Shown: positions 53,187 through 63,594, numbered from the stretch's first letter. The stretch is 64,000 nt of DNA from Raineya sp. (GCA_025454915.1 JALONN010000011.1:124001-188000); one strand, 5' to 3'. Notes: a model not told the origin generated them from the letters alone. Translations and numbers: made by a program.

Positions 53187-54062
53187 ATGTTACAATCCAT
53201 GACGGGTTACGGAAAAGCCCAAAAAGACAGTGAAAATTGTAGTGCAGAAATAGAGGTAAAAGCTCTCAATTCTAAATTTTTGGACTTAAATCTTCGTATC
53301 CCAAGAGAACTCAATGAAAAAGAGCTGGAAATTAGAAATTTAGTTCAAGAATATCTGGAAAGAGGAAAAGTAAATTTAACAGTAGATTTTCAAAGAAAAG
53401 CTAATACTGTTCGATTGGCTTTGGATGAACAAAATCTGATACAATACTATGAGCAACTTTCGCAAATAAGTCAGAAACTACAAGCCAATACTCAAGACTT
53501 ATTTCGTTTGGCTGTGCAAATGGCTGAAAATAATCAGAAAAATAGTATCGAAACACTTTCTGAAGAAGAATGGAGTATGGTAAAAGAAACGCTTATTGAA
53601 ACATTAGAACAATGTAAAAAATTCAGAGAACAAGAAGGTGATGTGCTGAAATATAAATTTTTAGAGTACACATTAAATATTGAAAACCTTTTGAAAGATG
53701 TTGAAAATCAAGACCCTAAACGTTTGGAAAACATCAGAGAACGCCTACACAACAGGGTAAAAGAAATGAAACAAGATGAAAGTTTTGATAAAAATCGTTT
53801 TGAACAAGAGCTAATCTATTATGTGGAAAAATTAGACATTTCTGAAGAGAAAGTTCGCCTGCAAAAACATTTGGATTATCTAAGAAAAGAGTTGACTTCT
53901 TCTGCATCTAATGGTAAGAAAATCAACTTTATATCCCAAGAAATAGGTAGGGAAATCAACACCATTGGCTCAAAAGCCAACGATGCCATTATACAGCATT
54001 ACGTAGTAGGCATGAAAGAAGAACTGGAGAAAATTAAAGAGCAGTCTTTGAATATTTTGTAG
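53187..54062 (+). CDS. yicC: YicC/YloC family endoribonuclease
   Basis: 291 aa, the usual length. MLQSMTGYGKAQ at the N-terminus, EIEVKALNSKFLDLNLRIPRE, ERGKVNLTVDF and the C-terminal GREINTIGSKANDAIIQHYVVGMKEELEKIKEQSLNIL are family signatures. YicC proteins act in RNA turnover as endoribonucleases in the cytosol. Not clearly in an operon with purK, given the stem between them. Confidence 0.9.
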   Translation: MLQSMTGYGKAQKDSENCSAEIEVKALNSKFLDLNLRIPRELNEKELEIRNLVQEYLERGKVNLTVDFQRKANTVRLALDEQNLIQYYEQLSQISQKLQANTQDLFRLAVQMAENNQKNSIETLSEEEWSMVKETLIETLEQCKKFREQEGDVLKYKFLEYTLNIENLLKDVENQDPKRLENIRERLHNRVKEMKQDESFDKNRFEQELIYYVEKLDISEEKVRLQKHLDYLRKELTSSASNGKKINFISQEIGREINTIGSKANDAIIQHYVVGMKEELEKIKEQSLNIL

Positions 54063-54148
54063 AAAGAAGTATCATAGGAAAAAGGATTTTAAGTTTTTCT
54101 ATGACAGTGGGAGAATCTGATTCTCAGAATGGAGGATGGCAAAAAGTA

Positions 54149-54173
54149 AAAAGCAAGATATTATCTTGCTTTT
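54149..54173. terminator. Bidirectional terminator
   Basis: AAAAGCAAGAT and ATCTTGCTTTT form a perfect 11-bp stem around ATT between convergent yicC and the 54906 gene. A smaller 6-bp hairpin lies at 54111-54125. Confidence 0.7.
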
Positions 54174-54177
54174 GTTT

Positions 54178-54906
54178 CTATTCTACGTCTGTATCTTGAA
54201 ACCGCATATAAGCTACAGATAAGTTAGCCATGAGCATCTTGATATTTTCAGGAGTATTTTTCTTATAATATATTTTTTCTTTATTAAATAACGATTCTAA
54301 TTTTCCTATCAATTCACCTTTATAGTAAAAAGATAAACCTGCTGGGAGCTGAATTAATTTTTTCATGATGGGTAGGGGTGTCATAATAGGCTCTATCATA
54401 ACTTTTTCTTCAGGATTATCTTCTAAATAAGCATAACCAGCAATAGGGTTTCTATTTATAGATCGTAGATTAAATATCTCAAAAGACCATTTTTCTTGAT
54501 TTTGCAAATTGATTTCACCTCCAAAAGCATCTTCAATAACTACAGCAAGGGGTATTCTTAATGTGACGGGTAAACGTTGCATTCTTGTTGTAATAAAGCA
54601 ACGAGTTTGAGCTTGTTCGCTTTTTTCATTTGCCATTTCAAACTTAAATCTTGTTTTGATATATGATTGAAACCTCGTAAATATACCAAAATACATATCT
54701 GTTTTAGTGATAATGCCCACTTTGGTTGTATGAAAGTTCCCAACTGTAAATTTACGTTTTAAAAAACCTGTTCTTTTAATATTAACCTGCTCCAAAGTTT
54801 CAAAATTACCAGATTCTACTGGTTGTTGAGCTGTTTGGGCAGAAATAAATGATAAAGGGGATAAAGACAGAATCCCAGCGAAAATAAGGTGTGTAAATTT
54901 TTTCAT
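54178..54906 (-). CDS. Exported hypothetical protein, 242 aa
   Basis: Signal peptide to about SFISAQ, then an all-beta mature part (FLKRKFTVGNFHTTKVGIITKTDMYFG, RCFITTRMQRLPVTLRIPLAVVIEDAFGGEI, PAGLSFYYKGELIGKLESLF). No lipobox and no known domain. Monocistronic, convergent with yicC. The ~290 bases upstream of it (54907-55195) hold no recognisable gene. Confidence 0.7.
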   Translation of the reverse strand: MKKFTHLIFAGILSLSPLSFISAQTAQQPVESGNFETLEQVNIKRTGFLKRKFTVGNFHTTKVGIITKTDMYFGIFTRFQSYIKTRFKFEMANEKSEQAQTRCFITTRMQRLPVTLRIPLAVVIEDAFGGEINLQNQEKWSFEIFNLRSINRNPIAGYAYLEDNPEEKVMIEPIMTPLPIMKKLIQLPAGLSFYYKGELIGKLESLFNKEKIYYKKNTPENIKMLMANLSVAYMRFQDTDVE

Positions 54907-55125
54907 ATAGAATAGTTTGTTTGTAGTAAAAATGCAGTTACATCTATGATATTTGGTAGCAATTATGAAGCCAAAATCATAGATTTTGAGGAGAATATTT
55001 TTAGAAGATTAGTAAGATTTAACAATAAAAATATGATAAAAGCATACTCTAAAAAATTACTGGTTCTTTGTAAATAGAAAAATCTCTATATTCTCAATGC
55101 TTACACTCTAAATTTATAAAAATAG

Positions 55126-55133
55126 TATTTTTG
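55126..55133 (+). promoter_or_regulatory. -7 element before the interrupted gene
   Basis: TATTTTTG is a full TAnnTTTG match about 63 bases upstream of the start; no good -33 TTTG is present. Confidence 0.3.
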
Positions 55134-55195
55134 TAAAAAATAAAATTATTATATATTTTTACATATAATGTAATTTATGAGGAAATGCTACATTT

Positions 55196-56056
55196 ATGAG
55201 TGAAGAAAAAAAAGAAAATACAGTATGGGGAATTATTGGTAAAATATCAGTAGTTATAATTATTATTTGGACATTTATTCAAATATACAATTATTTTAAG
55301 CCACAATACTCCGCAGAAGTATTAGGCAATTATCACAAGATTTACTATCCCGATATTATTCTTAAAGAAAGGAAAGAATTAAGTTTATTTAAGTTCTTTC
55401 AACAAAAATACCCATTTCATGAACTACATATCACTTCTAAATAGCAATATGATACTTTATTAAAAAGAGTTTCAGAAGAATATGAAAATGAGATTAACCT
55501 TAATTATAGAACTACTTATGGATATACGGATGATGAATATTTGTTTTATATCTCAATAAAAAATACAGGCGACAAGCCTCTAGAAGAGTTAAGTCTTAAA
55601 ATCCCTATTTCTGGAAGCTATAAATTGATATTGGATAATCAAGAAGAGAAAAAAGATAAATTTAATCGTGTTATAAAATTGGAAAACTTAAATCCAACTG
55701 CATCATATAGAATATATATTTGGTCTCCTAATAACTATAGTTTACCAACAGAGTATGGTGATAATGAATATAATGTTACTCATAAATATGGAACCTTTGA
55801 GGTATTGTTCCCATCTTTAGTTTATGGGCGTACAGCTTGGCTTTTGAATAATCAAGATGTCATAATATTTGCTTTTTTGTTTATAGTAGGATTTATATTG
55901 ATTATTGTACTGATGATTCACGAAGAAAAAAAGAAAAAATCTAAAGAAAATTCGGGAAACACACAAAATGTAGAGGAAAAAAAGAACGAAAATAATGAAA
56001 TAAATAAAGAAACTCCATTAAAAAGAGCCAAAAATAATCCTTCAGCTAAAAAATAA
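55196..56056 (+). pseudogene. Two-span membrane protein gene interrupted by in-frame TAG
   Basis: Two reading pieces, 55196-55444 and 55541-56056, lie in the same frame. Between them only a TAG at 55442-55444 breaks coding; the codons after it (QYDTLLKRVSEEYENEINLNY...) read smoothly to the second piece. Joined, the product would be ~286 residues: a span at ~12-30, a periplasmic beta-rich region with SIKNTGDKPLEELSLKIPI, a second span at ~225-248 and a charged tail. Either a fresh nonsense mutation, a sequencing error, or stop readthrough; the first two are more likely. Family not recognised. Confidence 0.7.
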
Positions 56057-56068
56057 TATATTTTCTTT

Positions 56069-57526
56069 TCAAGGCATTTGCATGGCTAAAAACACTTTTT
56101 CAAACTTTTTACGCATTTGGCTGTAAGTACCCTGATAACGATTGGCAATGATGGCAAAACTCATTTTCTCTCCTTGAGCATTTGTGAAATAACCAGCAAT
56201 GGCTATTACACCTTTCATACTACCAGTTTTGGCTCTTAAATTTCCTTGTAGTGTGGTACTTTTCAACCAATTAGTCATGGTTCCTGAGATGCCTGCAATG
56301 GGTAATGACTGATTAAAAACCTCATAAGAGGAGCTTTTAGACATTAGAGAAAGTAATTCTGCTAAATGGTACGCTGATACACCATTTTTCATAGATAAAC
56401 CACTTCCATCTCCAATATCTAAACCTGTTATGTCCATTCCTTTGTCTTTCCAATAATTCTGAATAATTGCACCTGCTTCTTTTTCATTGTTTTTAGATTT
56501 TCCTAACTGTTTAAAAAGACTTTCTGCATATAAATTAATGCTATACAAATTAATTTCTCTGATAATTTCTGTAAGATTAGGGGAAGTATTTTCTATAATA
56601 ATTTTAGAACTATCAGGCATTGTTTCATACGAAAAGCTAGGCTCTTGAGTAATTTTAAGATTTTTTTGTTTAAGATACTGATGAAAAAGATAGGCTGTTG
56701 TAAAAGCAGGATTGGGCAACGCTCCCTTGATGAAAAAAGAGTCTGTTTGTGGAACAGTTCCACTCAAAAAACGGTCATTATGCATGGCATAACCATCAAT
56801 ATAAGCATTATCGCCAGTACCTTTTGTGGCAGTTTTAATATTTCCTTTAAAATTGAGAAAAGGCAAAATAGGTTCAGTTTTTACTATTTTGGCATTTTCA
56901 CCAATTACTTTTGAGGGTTGTAAAAGCAGTTTGTATTCGTTATCATGGATATTTAAGCCATATACAGCAGAACCATAATAATTGCCCATATCTTCCCAAA
57001 TCCAGCCTGCTGGAGTAGCATTCTGACTAAAATATGAGCCATTTCCTACAATTTTTCCTTGGATTTCTTTAATTCCAAGTTTTTGAAGGTTACTCGTCCA
57101 ATTTGCAAATACCTGAGAGGTATTTGGCTGATTAGGAAAATCAGGACTTCCAAGTGTGGGGTCTCCACCACCAATAATGTACAAATCTCCTTTCAGAACG
57201 CCATTTTCTATGGTACCTTTATAAGCTAATTGTGTTTTGAAAGTGAAATTTTTACCCAACATTTCCAAAGCTGTAGCTGTGCTGAAAAGTTTCATACAAG
57301 AAGCAATCAGCATTGTTTTTTTACTATTTTTTTCAAAAATAATCTGCCCTGTGGAAGTATTTTTGAGGCAAAAACCCAGATAACCATTCTTTAAAAGAGT
57401 GTCTTTTTCAAGCTCTTCTAATATTTTCTGTAAATTTTGATAAGAAGGTGTTTTCTGAGAAAAACTGAGGTAAGGGATAAAAAGGAGTATCCCCAAAACT
57501 ATTTTTATAATATGGAAATTTCGCAT
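56069..57526 (-). CDS. dacB: D-alanyl-D-alanine carboxypeptidase/endopeptidase, PBP4 (S13) family
   Basis: 485 aa, signal peptide at the N-terminus. Penicillin-binding motifs: SxxK in LIASCMKLFSTATALEM, SxN in YSINLYAESLF and KTG in RAKTGSMKGVIAIAGYF. GGGDPTLGSPDF is the family's domain II region. It trims or cleaves peptidoglycan cross-links in the periplasm. Convergent with the interrupted gene (12-base gap) and divergent from gltB. Confidence 0.92.
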   Translation of the reverse strand: MRNFHIIKIVLGILLFIPYLSFSQKTPSYQNLQKILEELEKDTLLKNGYLGFCLKNTSTGQIIFEKNSKKTMLIASCMKLFSTATALEMLGKNFTFKTQLAYKGTIENGVLKGDLYIIGGGDPTLGSPDFPNQPNTSQVFANWTSNLQKLGIKEIQGKIVGNGSYFSQNATPAGWIWEDMGNYYGSAVYGLNIHDNEYKLLLQPSKVIGENAKIVKTEPILPFLNFKGNIKTATKGTGDNAYIDGYAMHNDRFLSGTVPQTDSFFIKGALPNPAFTTAYLFHQYLKQKNLKITQEPSFSYETMPDSSKIIIENTSPNLTEIIREINLYSINLYAESLFKQLGKSKNNEKEAGAIIQNYWKDKGMDITGLDIGDGSGLSMKNGVSAYHLAELLSLMSKSSSYEVFNQSLPIAGISGTMTNWLKSTTLQGNLRAKTGSMKGVIAIAGYFTNAQGEKMSFAIIANRYQGTYSQMRKKFEKVFLAMQMP

Positions 57527-57551
57527 GCTTGAAAATGAAAAAGTGGTGTTG

Positions 57552-57559
57552 CAAATATA
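57552..57559 (-). promoter_or_regulatory. -7 element for dacB
   Basis: Minus strand reads TATATTTG, a full match, 26 bases before the ATG. The nearest TTTG upstream is 27 bases away, which is too far for a standard -33. Confidence 0.4.
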
Positions 57560-57714
57560 TTATATTTTAAAATTCTAAATATAATACAAAGTTTATCTTA
57601 GTATATTTAAAATATTTAAAATTTTGTTTTGTTTTTGATTAAAAATATAGAATTTTATTTTATGTAAATTGATAAAGTCAGTAATTTGTTTCTAGGTGAA
57701 AATTTAACTCAGCT

Positions 57715-60700
57715 ATGATAAAGCAAATTACTGAAAAATCAGCATGTGGTGTTGGCTTTATAGCCAGTTTACACCAAGAATCAAGCCATCAAATATTACA
57801 AACAGCTCTAAAGGCTCTCTGTGCAATGGAACATCGAGGAGCATACAGTGCTGATATGTATACAGGAGATGGTTCTGGATTGATGACAGAAATACCTTTT
57901 GAACTATTAGGATACGAAAAAGGGACAATAGCTGTGGCAACATTATTTTTTGCCAAAGAGTTGTTAGAAAGAGAAATTTCATTCCAAACATTCTATCAGA
58001 CACTTCAATTTTGGAATTTAGAAATTATCAAAACAAGAGAAGTACCCATTAACATCCAGATTTTAGGTACAGATGCACTCAAAACACTTCCTACTATTTT
58101 GCAGGTAATTATCAGAAGACCAGATTTTTGTAGAACAGATGAATCTTTTGAAAAACTGCTTTATCAAGCCAAACAAAGTACACTGACCCAATTACGCAAA
58201 AAAGGAATTTATGATTTTTTCCTGCCTTCTTTGTCCTCACATACCATTGTTTATAAAGCCCTTACACGCTCAGACGCCCTTGCTGAATTTTATGACGATT
58301 TGAAAAATCCTCTCTTTAAAACAAATTTTGCAGTATTTCACAGACGATTTAGTACCAATACCTCAACCACTTGGGATAAAGCTCAGCCTTTCAGACTGGT
58401 TGGACATAATGGTGAAATCAATACCATTTCGGGTAATAGAAGTTGGGCTTTGGCTCGTGAAAAAATGCTGGGTTTACCTCCAGAAGAATTATTGACACAT
58501 GAGGGCATTAGCGATTCGGGAACAGTCAACGAAATGGTTGAGGCATTAAGATACAGAAGTAATATTCCAACAATAGCCGAAACACTTGCTATTATGATGC
58601 CTCCGGCTCATATCAAAAACAATTTTTATAAATTTTGGGGTAGAGGAATGGAGCCTTGGGACGGTCCAGCTCTGATGGTGTTTTCAGATGGATTAAATGT
58701 AGGGGCAAGACTGGACAGAAACGGTTTCAGACCTTGTAGATGGATTAAAACAGATGATTTGTTTTGTCTGGCATCAGAGGCTGGTGTGTTTGGGATAGAT
58801 GAAGAATTGATAACAAGAAAAGGTATGCTGGAAGCTGGGAGTAGTGTAACAGTTGCCTTGGAAACAGGTGAGGTTAGTTTTGAAGACCCAAGTTTATCCT
58901 TAGAGAATTTTGATGCTCACTTTGATGCTCGTCTCATTTTATTAGATGAAAAAGAAAGAACTCAGAATACAAAATTCAATTACGAAGAAGCTATTCGTAC
59001 ATTTCATTATACCCATGAGGATATTCATAAAGTGTTAGCTCCTATGATTACAGAAGGCAAGGAAGGCATAGGCTCTATGGGTAATACAGCAACAATAGCT
59101 ATTTTTTCAAAAGAACCACGCAGTTTTTTTGATTTTTTTTATCATAATTTTGCTCAGGTAACCAACCCGCCTCTCGATTATCTCCGAGAAAAAATTGTAA
59201 CAGATTTATCTGTTTATTTGGGAAAAAAGCCCAGCATTTTTGCTAAAAAAGAATTTGCTCCTTTACCAATGGCTTTTGAACTCAAAAGTCCTATTCTTAG
59301 TCTGGGGCAACTGGAGTATCTGCAAAGTTTTTCGCAAATCCAACACGAAAAAAGTCGAATACTGGCTTTAGAAATAGATTTTTGTTTTGACATTCAAAAA
59401 GGCGTTACAGGGCTTCAAGAAGTTATCCAAAGAATAGAAAATGAATTGCTAGCCTGTACCAAAAAGAACTATTCGATTGTAATTCTTACAGATAAAAATG
59501 CTTCAAAAAACTATTTGCCTATGCCTTGTGTACTGGCTTTAAGAGTATGTAAAGAAGCTCTGCATCAGGCAGGTTTGAGCTTGGCAGTCAGTTTAGTTGT
59601 AGATTCAGGAGAAATAAGAGCCACCCATCATGTAGCTACTTGTATTGCTTTGGGAGCTTCGGCTGTTTGTCCTCGTGTTGCTTTAGAAATTGCATCAAAT
59701 TTTCAAGATAAAAATGAGGAATTATCTGCGTCTCAGAAAGAGAAAAATCTCATCAAAGCATTAGAACAGGGTTTACTCAAAATTATGTCTAAAATGGGTA
59801 TTTCGGTGGTCAGGAGCTACGAAAACTCTCAACTGCTTACAGTAATCGGGCTAAATTTTGACTTGGTACAGAAATATTTCCCAAGAACAACAGCTTACCT
59901 AAGTGGAATAGGCATGAATGAGCTAGTGAGCATAATGATTCAAAAGCACCAAAAAATACATCAAAGCTCAGAAGAAAATCAGATTTATAATAGCTATCTC
60001 TACAAAGAACACCCACGAGGACTTTTAGGGGAACGACACGATTTTACAGCTCAAATATCAAAAAATATACACCAATTAGCCCGAAAACACAATCTGTCTT
60101 TGGATGATGTAAATTTATACGAAAAGTTTTTAGAAGAGTCAGATGTGAGTGTGCCTGTTCATATTCGTCATTTATGGAAATTGCTAGGCAATCAGACTTC
60201 TGTTGAAAATGTTCAATCTTATGAGGAAATTCTAAAAACTTTTGGAGCTGGAGCAATGTCTTTTGGGGCTATTTCTGCAGAAGCTCAAAGAGATATATTC
60301 TTGGCTATGAAGCAAATAGGCGGACGTAGCAATTCAGGAGAAGGTGGCGAAAATCCTTATTATTATACAGATGCGATTTTCCCAGCTATCAAACAAATTG
60401 CCTCAGGACGTTTTGGTGTAGACGCTTTGTATCTCATTTCAGCCAATGAATATCAAATTAAAGTGGCTCAGGGAGCTAAACCAGGGGAAGGAGGGCAGTT
60501 GATGGGGGTAAAAGTAACAGCCAGTATTGCCAAAGCTCGTCACTCCAATACACAAGTCGATTTGATTTCTCCACCACCTTTACACGATATTTACAGTATT
60601 GAAGATTTGAAAGAGCTCATATATCAGCTCAAACAGATTAATCCTTATGCAAAAGTGAATGTAAAACTAGTATCAGGGGCAGGAATTGAAACTATTGCAG

Positions 60701-62166
60701 TAGGTGTGGCAAAAGCTGGAGCGGATATTATTCATATCTCTGGCGGAGATGGAGGAACTGGAGCAGCTTCGCTTTCATCTATGAAACATGCAGGTATTCC
60801 TTGGGAACTGAGTCTTTGGGAGGTTCACAAAGCTTTGGTAGAAAATCAGTTACGAGAAAATGTGATTTTAAGAGTAGATGGAGGACTCCAAACAGGTAAA
60901 GATATTGTGATGGCAGCTATTTTGGGGGCAGAAGAGTTTGAATTCGGAAAACTGCTCCTAATTGCTCAGGGTTGTATTATGGCTCGAATATGTGAAAAAA
61001 ATACATGTCCTACGGGTATAGCCACACATGACGAAAAATTTAAAGCCAAGTACAAAGGCTCTCCCGAACATATCGTCCAAATGCTGACTTATTTAGCTCA
61101 AAATGTTCAGAAATATCTCTCATTTTTAGGAGTAGAAAGTCTAAAAAAATTAATCGGGCGAATTGATTTACTGGGTATTGAAGATAAATACCTTCCTTTT
61201 ATTCAGGAACGTAATATTCAAATTGACATTCTTGGGCAGTTTGAAGCTAAATATCAGACTTATTCACAAAAAAATTACTCACCAACAGTCACTAAATCTC
61301 TTTTAATAAGACAGAGAAACCTTTTTTATGAAAAAGTAGGTTCACTCAATAAAGCAATTTTAAATGATACTCGTGAGGCTCTAGCCCAAAACGAAAATAT
61401 CACACTCTCTTATAATATTAAAAACACAGACAGAGCTGTTTTGGCAACATTAGCAGGTAAAATTGCATGGAAAAGACATCAGGCTATCATACATCAGAAC
61501 GAGGACAATAAATTATTTAATAATACAATTACTTTGAATTTTAGAGGAAGTGCTGGACAGGGATTTGGCGTATTTATGACAGAGGGACTAAATGTACGAT
61601 TAGAAGGTGAAGCCAATGATTCTGTCGCCAAATCTATTTCTGGTGGAAAAATAACCATTGTACCTTTTCAGAATAATCATCTTGAACCTCAATACAATGT
61701 ACTGATAGGAAATTGTGCCTTATATGGAGCAATAGGAGGAACGCTTTATGTAGCTGGAAAAGCAGGAGATAGATTTGCTGTTCGAAATAGTGGAGCTACT
61801 GCCGTTGTAGAGGGAACAGGCTGGCATGCCTGTGAGTACATGACACGAGGAAAAGTAGTAATACTGGGCGAAACTGGCTATAACGTAGGCTCTGGAATGA
61901 CAGGAGGCGAACTTTGGATAAGAAACAGTCATCAGGCTTATATCAATCAGGAGTATATTCAAGAAGTAGCAGTTTCTGATGAAGAATGGTGGCAATTATA
62001 CGAACTTTTAGAAAACTATCAACAAGAAACACAAAGTCTATTAGCCAAAGAGATAATCAGTAATTGGGAAATAGAGAAACTCCTGATAAAAAAATATTTA
62101 CCAGTCTCAAAAAACACAATACTCAAACATCCTGAAACTATTTTTACGACAAGTATTCAATCATAA
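57715..62166 (+). CDS. gltB: Glutamate synthase large subunit
   Basis: 1483 aa, standard length. Residues 1-10 form a short propeptide before the catalytic Cys11 of the class II glutaminase domain (SACGVGFIASLH). The FMN/synthase domain spans ~800-1170 with GGRSNSGEGGENP, KPGEGGQLMG, ISGGDGGTGAA and the 3Fe-4S motif CIMARICEKNTCPTG. The C-terminal GXGXG domain holds the GGTLYVAGKAGDRFAVRNSGATAVVEG region. It transfers the glutamine amide to 2-oxoglutarate. No gltD follows; instead an ammonium transporter does. Confidence 0.95.
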   Translation: MIKQITEKSACGVGFIASLHQESSHQILQTALKALCAMEHRGAYSADMYTGDGSGLMTEIPFELLGYEKGTIAVATLFFAKELLEREISFQTFYQTLQFWNLEIIKTREVPINIQILGTDALKTLPTILQVIIRRPDFCRTDESFEKLLYQAKQSTLTQLRKKGIYDFFLPSLSSHTIVYKALTRSDALAEFYDDLKNPLFKTNFAVFHRRFSTNTSTTWDKAQPFRLVGHNGEINTISGNRSWALAREKMLGLPPEELLTHEGISDSGTVNEMVEALRYRSNIPTIAETLAIMMPPAHIKNNFYKFWGRGMEPWDGPALMVFSDGLNVGARLDRNGFRPCRWIKTDDLFCLASEAGVFGIDEELITRKGMLEAGSSVTVALETGEVSFEDPSLSLENFDAHFDARLILLDEKERTQNTKFNYEEAIRTFHYTHEDIHKVLAPMITEGKEGIGSMGNTATIAIFSKEPRSFFDFFYHNFAQVTNPPLDYLREKIVTDLSVYLGKKPSIFAKKEFAPLPMAFELKSPILSLGQLEYLQSFSQIQHEKSRILALEIDFCFDIQKGVTGLQEVIQRIENELLACTKKNYSIVILTDKNASKNYLPMPCVLALRVCKEALHQAGLSLAVSLVVDSGEIRATHHVATCIALGASAVCPRVALEIASNFQDKNEELSASQKEKNLIKALEQGLLKIMSKMGISVVRSYENSQLLTVIGLNFDLVQKYFPRTTAYLSGIGMNELVSIMIQKHQKIHQSSEENQIYNSYLYKEHPRGLLGERHDFTAQISKNIHQLARKHNLSLDDVNLYEKFLEESDVSVPVHIRHLWKLLGNQTSVENVQSYEEILKTFGAGAMSFGAISAEAQRDIFLAMKQIGGRSNSGEGGENPYYYTDAIFPAIKQIASGRFGVDALYLISANEYQIKVAQGAKPGEGGQLMGVKVTASIAKARHSNTQVDLISPPPLHDIYSIEDLKELIYQLKQINPYAKVNVKLVSGAGIETIAVGVAKAGADIIHISGGDGGTGAASLSSMKHAGIPWELSLWEVHKALVENQLRENVILRVDGGLQTGKDIVMAAILGAEEFEFGKLLLIAQGCIMARICEKNTCPTGIATHDEKFKAKYKGSPEHIVQMLTYLAQNVQKYLSFLGVESLKKLIGRIDLLGIEDKYLPFIQERNIQIDILGQFEAKYQTYSQKNYSPTVTKSLLIRQRNLFYEKVGSLNKAILNDTREALAQNENITLSYNIKNTDRAVLATLAGKIAWKRHQAIIHQNEDNKLFNNTITLNFRGSAGQGFGVFMTEGLNVRLEGEANDSVAKSISGGKITIVPFQNNHLEPQYNVLIGNCALYGAIGGTLYVAGKAGDRFAVRNSGATAVVEGTGWHACEYMTRGKVVILGETGYNVGSGMTGGELWIRNSHQAYINQEYIQEVAVSDEEWWQLYELLENYQQETQSLLAKEIISNWEIEKLLIKKYLPVSKNTILKHPETIFTTSIQS

Positions 62167-62197
62167 AATCAGCTAAAATTTCTAAAAAAATAATAGT

Positions 62198-63556
62198 ATG
62201 GAAAGTTCAATCACTTTTGGTAATCTCACTGCCAAAAAACAAAAACTCTGGATTATTCCTTTTGTATTGCTTTGTTTGGTAAGCATTATAGGTGTTTTTC
62301 AGCCTTTAAGTGCTTCTTGGTTTGCAAATGATAGTAAAATAGTAGTAGCAGATGTGGCATGGATGCTCACAGCCACAGGTTTGGTATTACTGATGACACC
62401 TGGTTTAGCCTTTTTTTATGGTGGGATGGTGGGTAAAAAAAGTGTCATTTCTACGATGTTACAAAGCTTTATAGCTATGGGAGTGATCAGTATTGTATGG
62501 GTTTTAGTGGGTTTTAGCTTGGCTTTTGGGGACTCTGTGGGAGGTTTTATTGGTAATCCCTTTACTTTTATGATGTTTAAGGGTGTAGGAACACAAACAC
62601 ATGAGCAACTCTCCCCAACTGTACCCTTATTACTTTTTGCAATGTTTCAGCTCAAATTTGCCATTATTACACCAGCTCTCATTACAGGCTCTTTTGCAGA
62701 AAGAGTTCGTTTTTCGTCATATTTGCTTTTTATGGTATTATTTTGTCTGTTTGTTTATTGTCCACTAGCTCATTGGACTTGGCATCCTGATGGTTTTTTA
62801 CGAAAAATGGGGGTATTGGATTTTGCAGGAGGAACAGTAGTACATTTATCAGCAGGTTGTGCAGCTTTTGTAGGAGCTTGGTTCTTGAAACGCAGACAAA
62901 GCCATTTGGCTAAGGAAACACATAATCCTGCTAATATTCCATTTGTGTTGCTTGGTACAGGTATGTTATGGTTTGGATGGTTTGGTTTTAATGCTGGTTC
63001 TGCTCTTTCAGCTTCAGGGTTAGCTGTATTAGCTTTTGCAACAACCAATACGGCATCTGCCTCAGCAGCATTAAGCTGGATATTTTTTGATGCTATCAGA
63101 GGTAGAAAACCATCTGCTATGGGTGCTTGCATAGGGGCTGTAGTAGGCTTGGTTGCTATTACCCCTGCTGCTGGCTTTGTGAGCATTGGAACAAGTATTT
63201 TTATCGGAACTTTTGCCAGCGTTATTAGCAATCTGGTAGTTCATTACAAAAACAAATCAACACTTGATGATACTTTAGATGTTTTTCCTTGTCATGGAGT
63301 AGGTGGGGCTACTGGAATGCTCCTGACAGGTGTTTTTGCTACGACAATTGTCAATTCGACTGGAGCAAATGGGCTACTGTATGGAGGAACACAACTGTTC
63401 TTAAATCATTTAATAGCACTACTCATAACCATTGTATTTTCGGTAGGAGTGTCCTACATTTTATATCAGATTACCAATAAACTAATAAGAATGCGTGTAA
63501 AAACAGAAGACGAGCTAATAGGATTAGACATGAGCCAACATGGTGAAAGTTTATAA
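62198..63556 (+). CDS. amt: Ammonium transporter, Amt family
   Basis: 452 aa, about 11-12 membrane spans. Amt signatures: FYGGMVGKKSVISTMLQSF, FAGGTVVHLSAGCAAFVGAW (first pore His), MLWFGWFGFNAGSAL, and CHGVGGATGMLLTGVFA (second His). It moves ammonium into the cell, feeding glutamine and glutamate synthesis with the adjacent gltB (31-base gap, same operon). No PII (glnK) gene in the window. Confidence 0.95.
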   Translation: MESSITFGNLTAKKQKLWIIPFVLLCLVSIIGVFQPLSASWFANDSKIVVADVAWMLTATGLVLLMTPGLAFFYGGMVGKKSVISTMLQSFIAMGVISIVWVLVGFSLAFGDSVGGFIGNPFTFMMFKGVGTQTHEQLSPTVPLLLFAMFQLKFAIITPALITGSFAERVRFSSYLLFMVLFCLFVYCPLAHWTWHPDGFLRKMGVLDFAGGTVVHLSAGCAAFVGAWFLKRRQSHLAKETHNPANIPFVLLGTGMLWFGWFGFNAGSALSASGLAVLAFATTNTASASAALSWIFFDAIRGRKPSAMGACIGAVVGLVAITPAAGFVSIGTSIFIGTFASVISNLVVHYKNKSTLDDTLDVFPCHGVGGATGMLLTGVFATTIVNSTGANGLLYGGTQLFLNHLIALLITIVFSVGVSYILYQITNKLIRMRVKTEDELIGLDMSQHGESL

Positions 63557-63594
63557 AATCAAAAGGCTTGAGTACACTCAAGCCTTTTGATTTT
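63555..63594. terminator. Bidirectional terminator after amt
   Basis: 18-bp perfect stem (63555-63572 with 63577-63594) around TACA. It contains the amt stop codon and the minus-strand gene's stop at 63578. Confidence 0.85.

Noticed and set aside
54907..55195. Hidden gene or RNA in the ~290-base gap
   Set aside because: No frame above ~25 codons with sensible composition and no tRNA- or riboswitch-like fold; only a weak -7 box.
55442..55444. Genome-wide TAG recoding
   Set aside because: Other genes in the window end normally in TAG (for example at 5763 and 54178).
62770..63231. 153-residue minus-strand frame within amt
   Set aside because: It is the reverse complement of conserved Amt coding sequence; composition is Ala/Pro-rich shadow.
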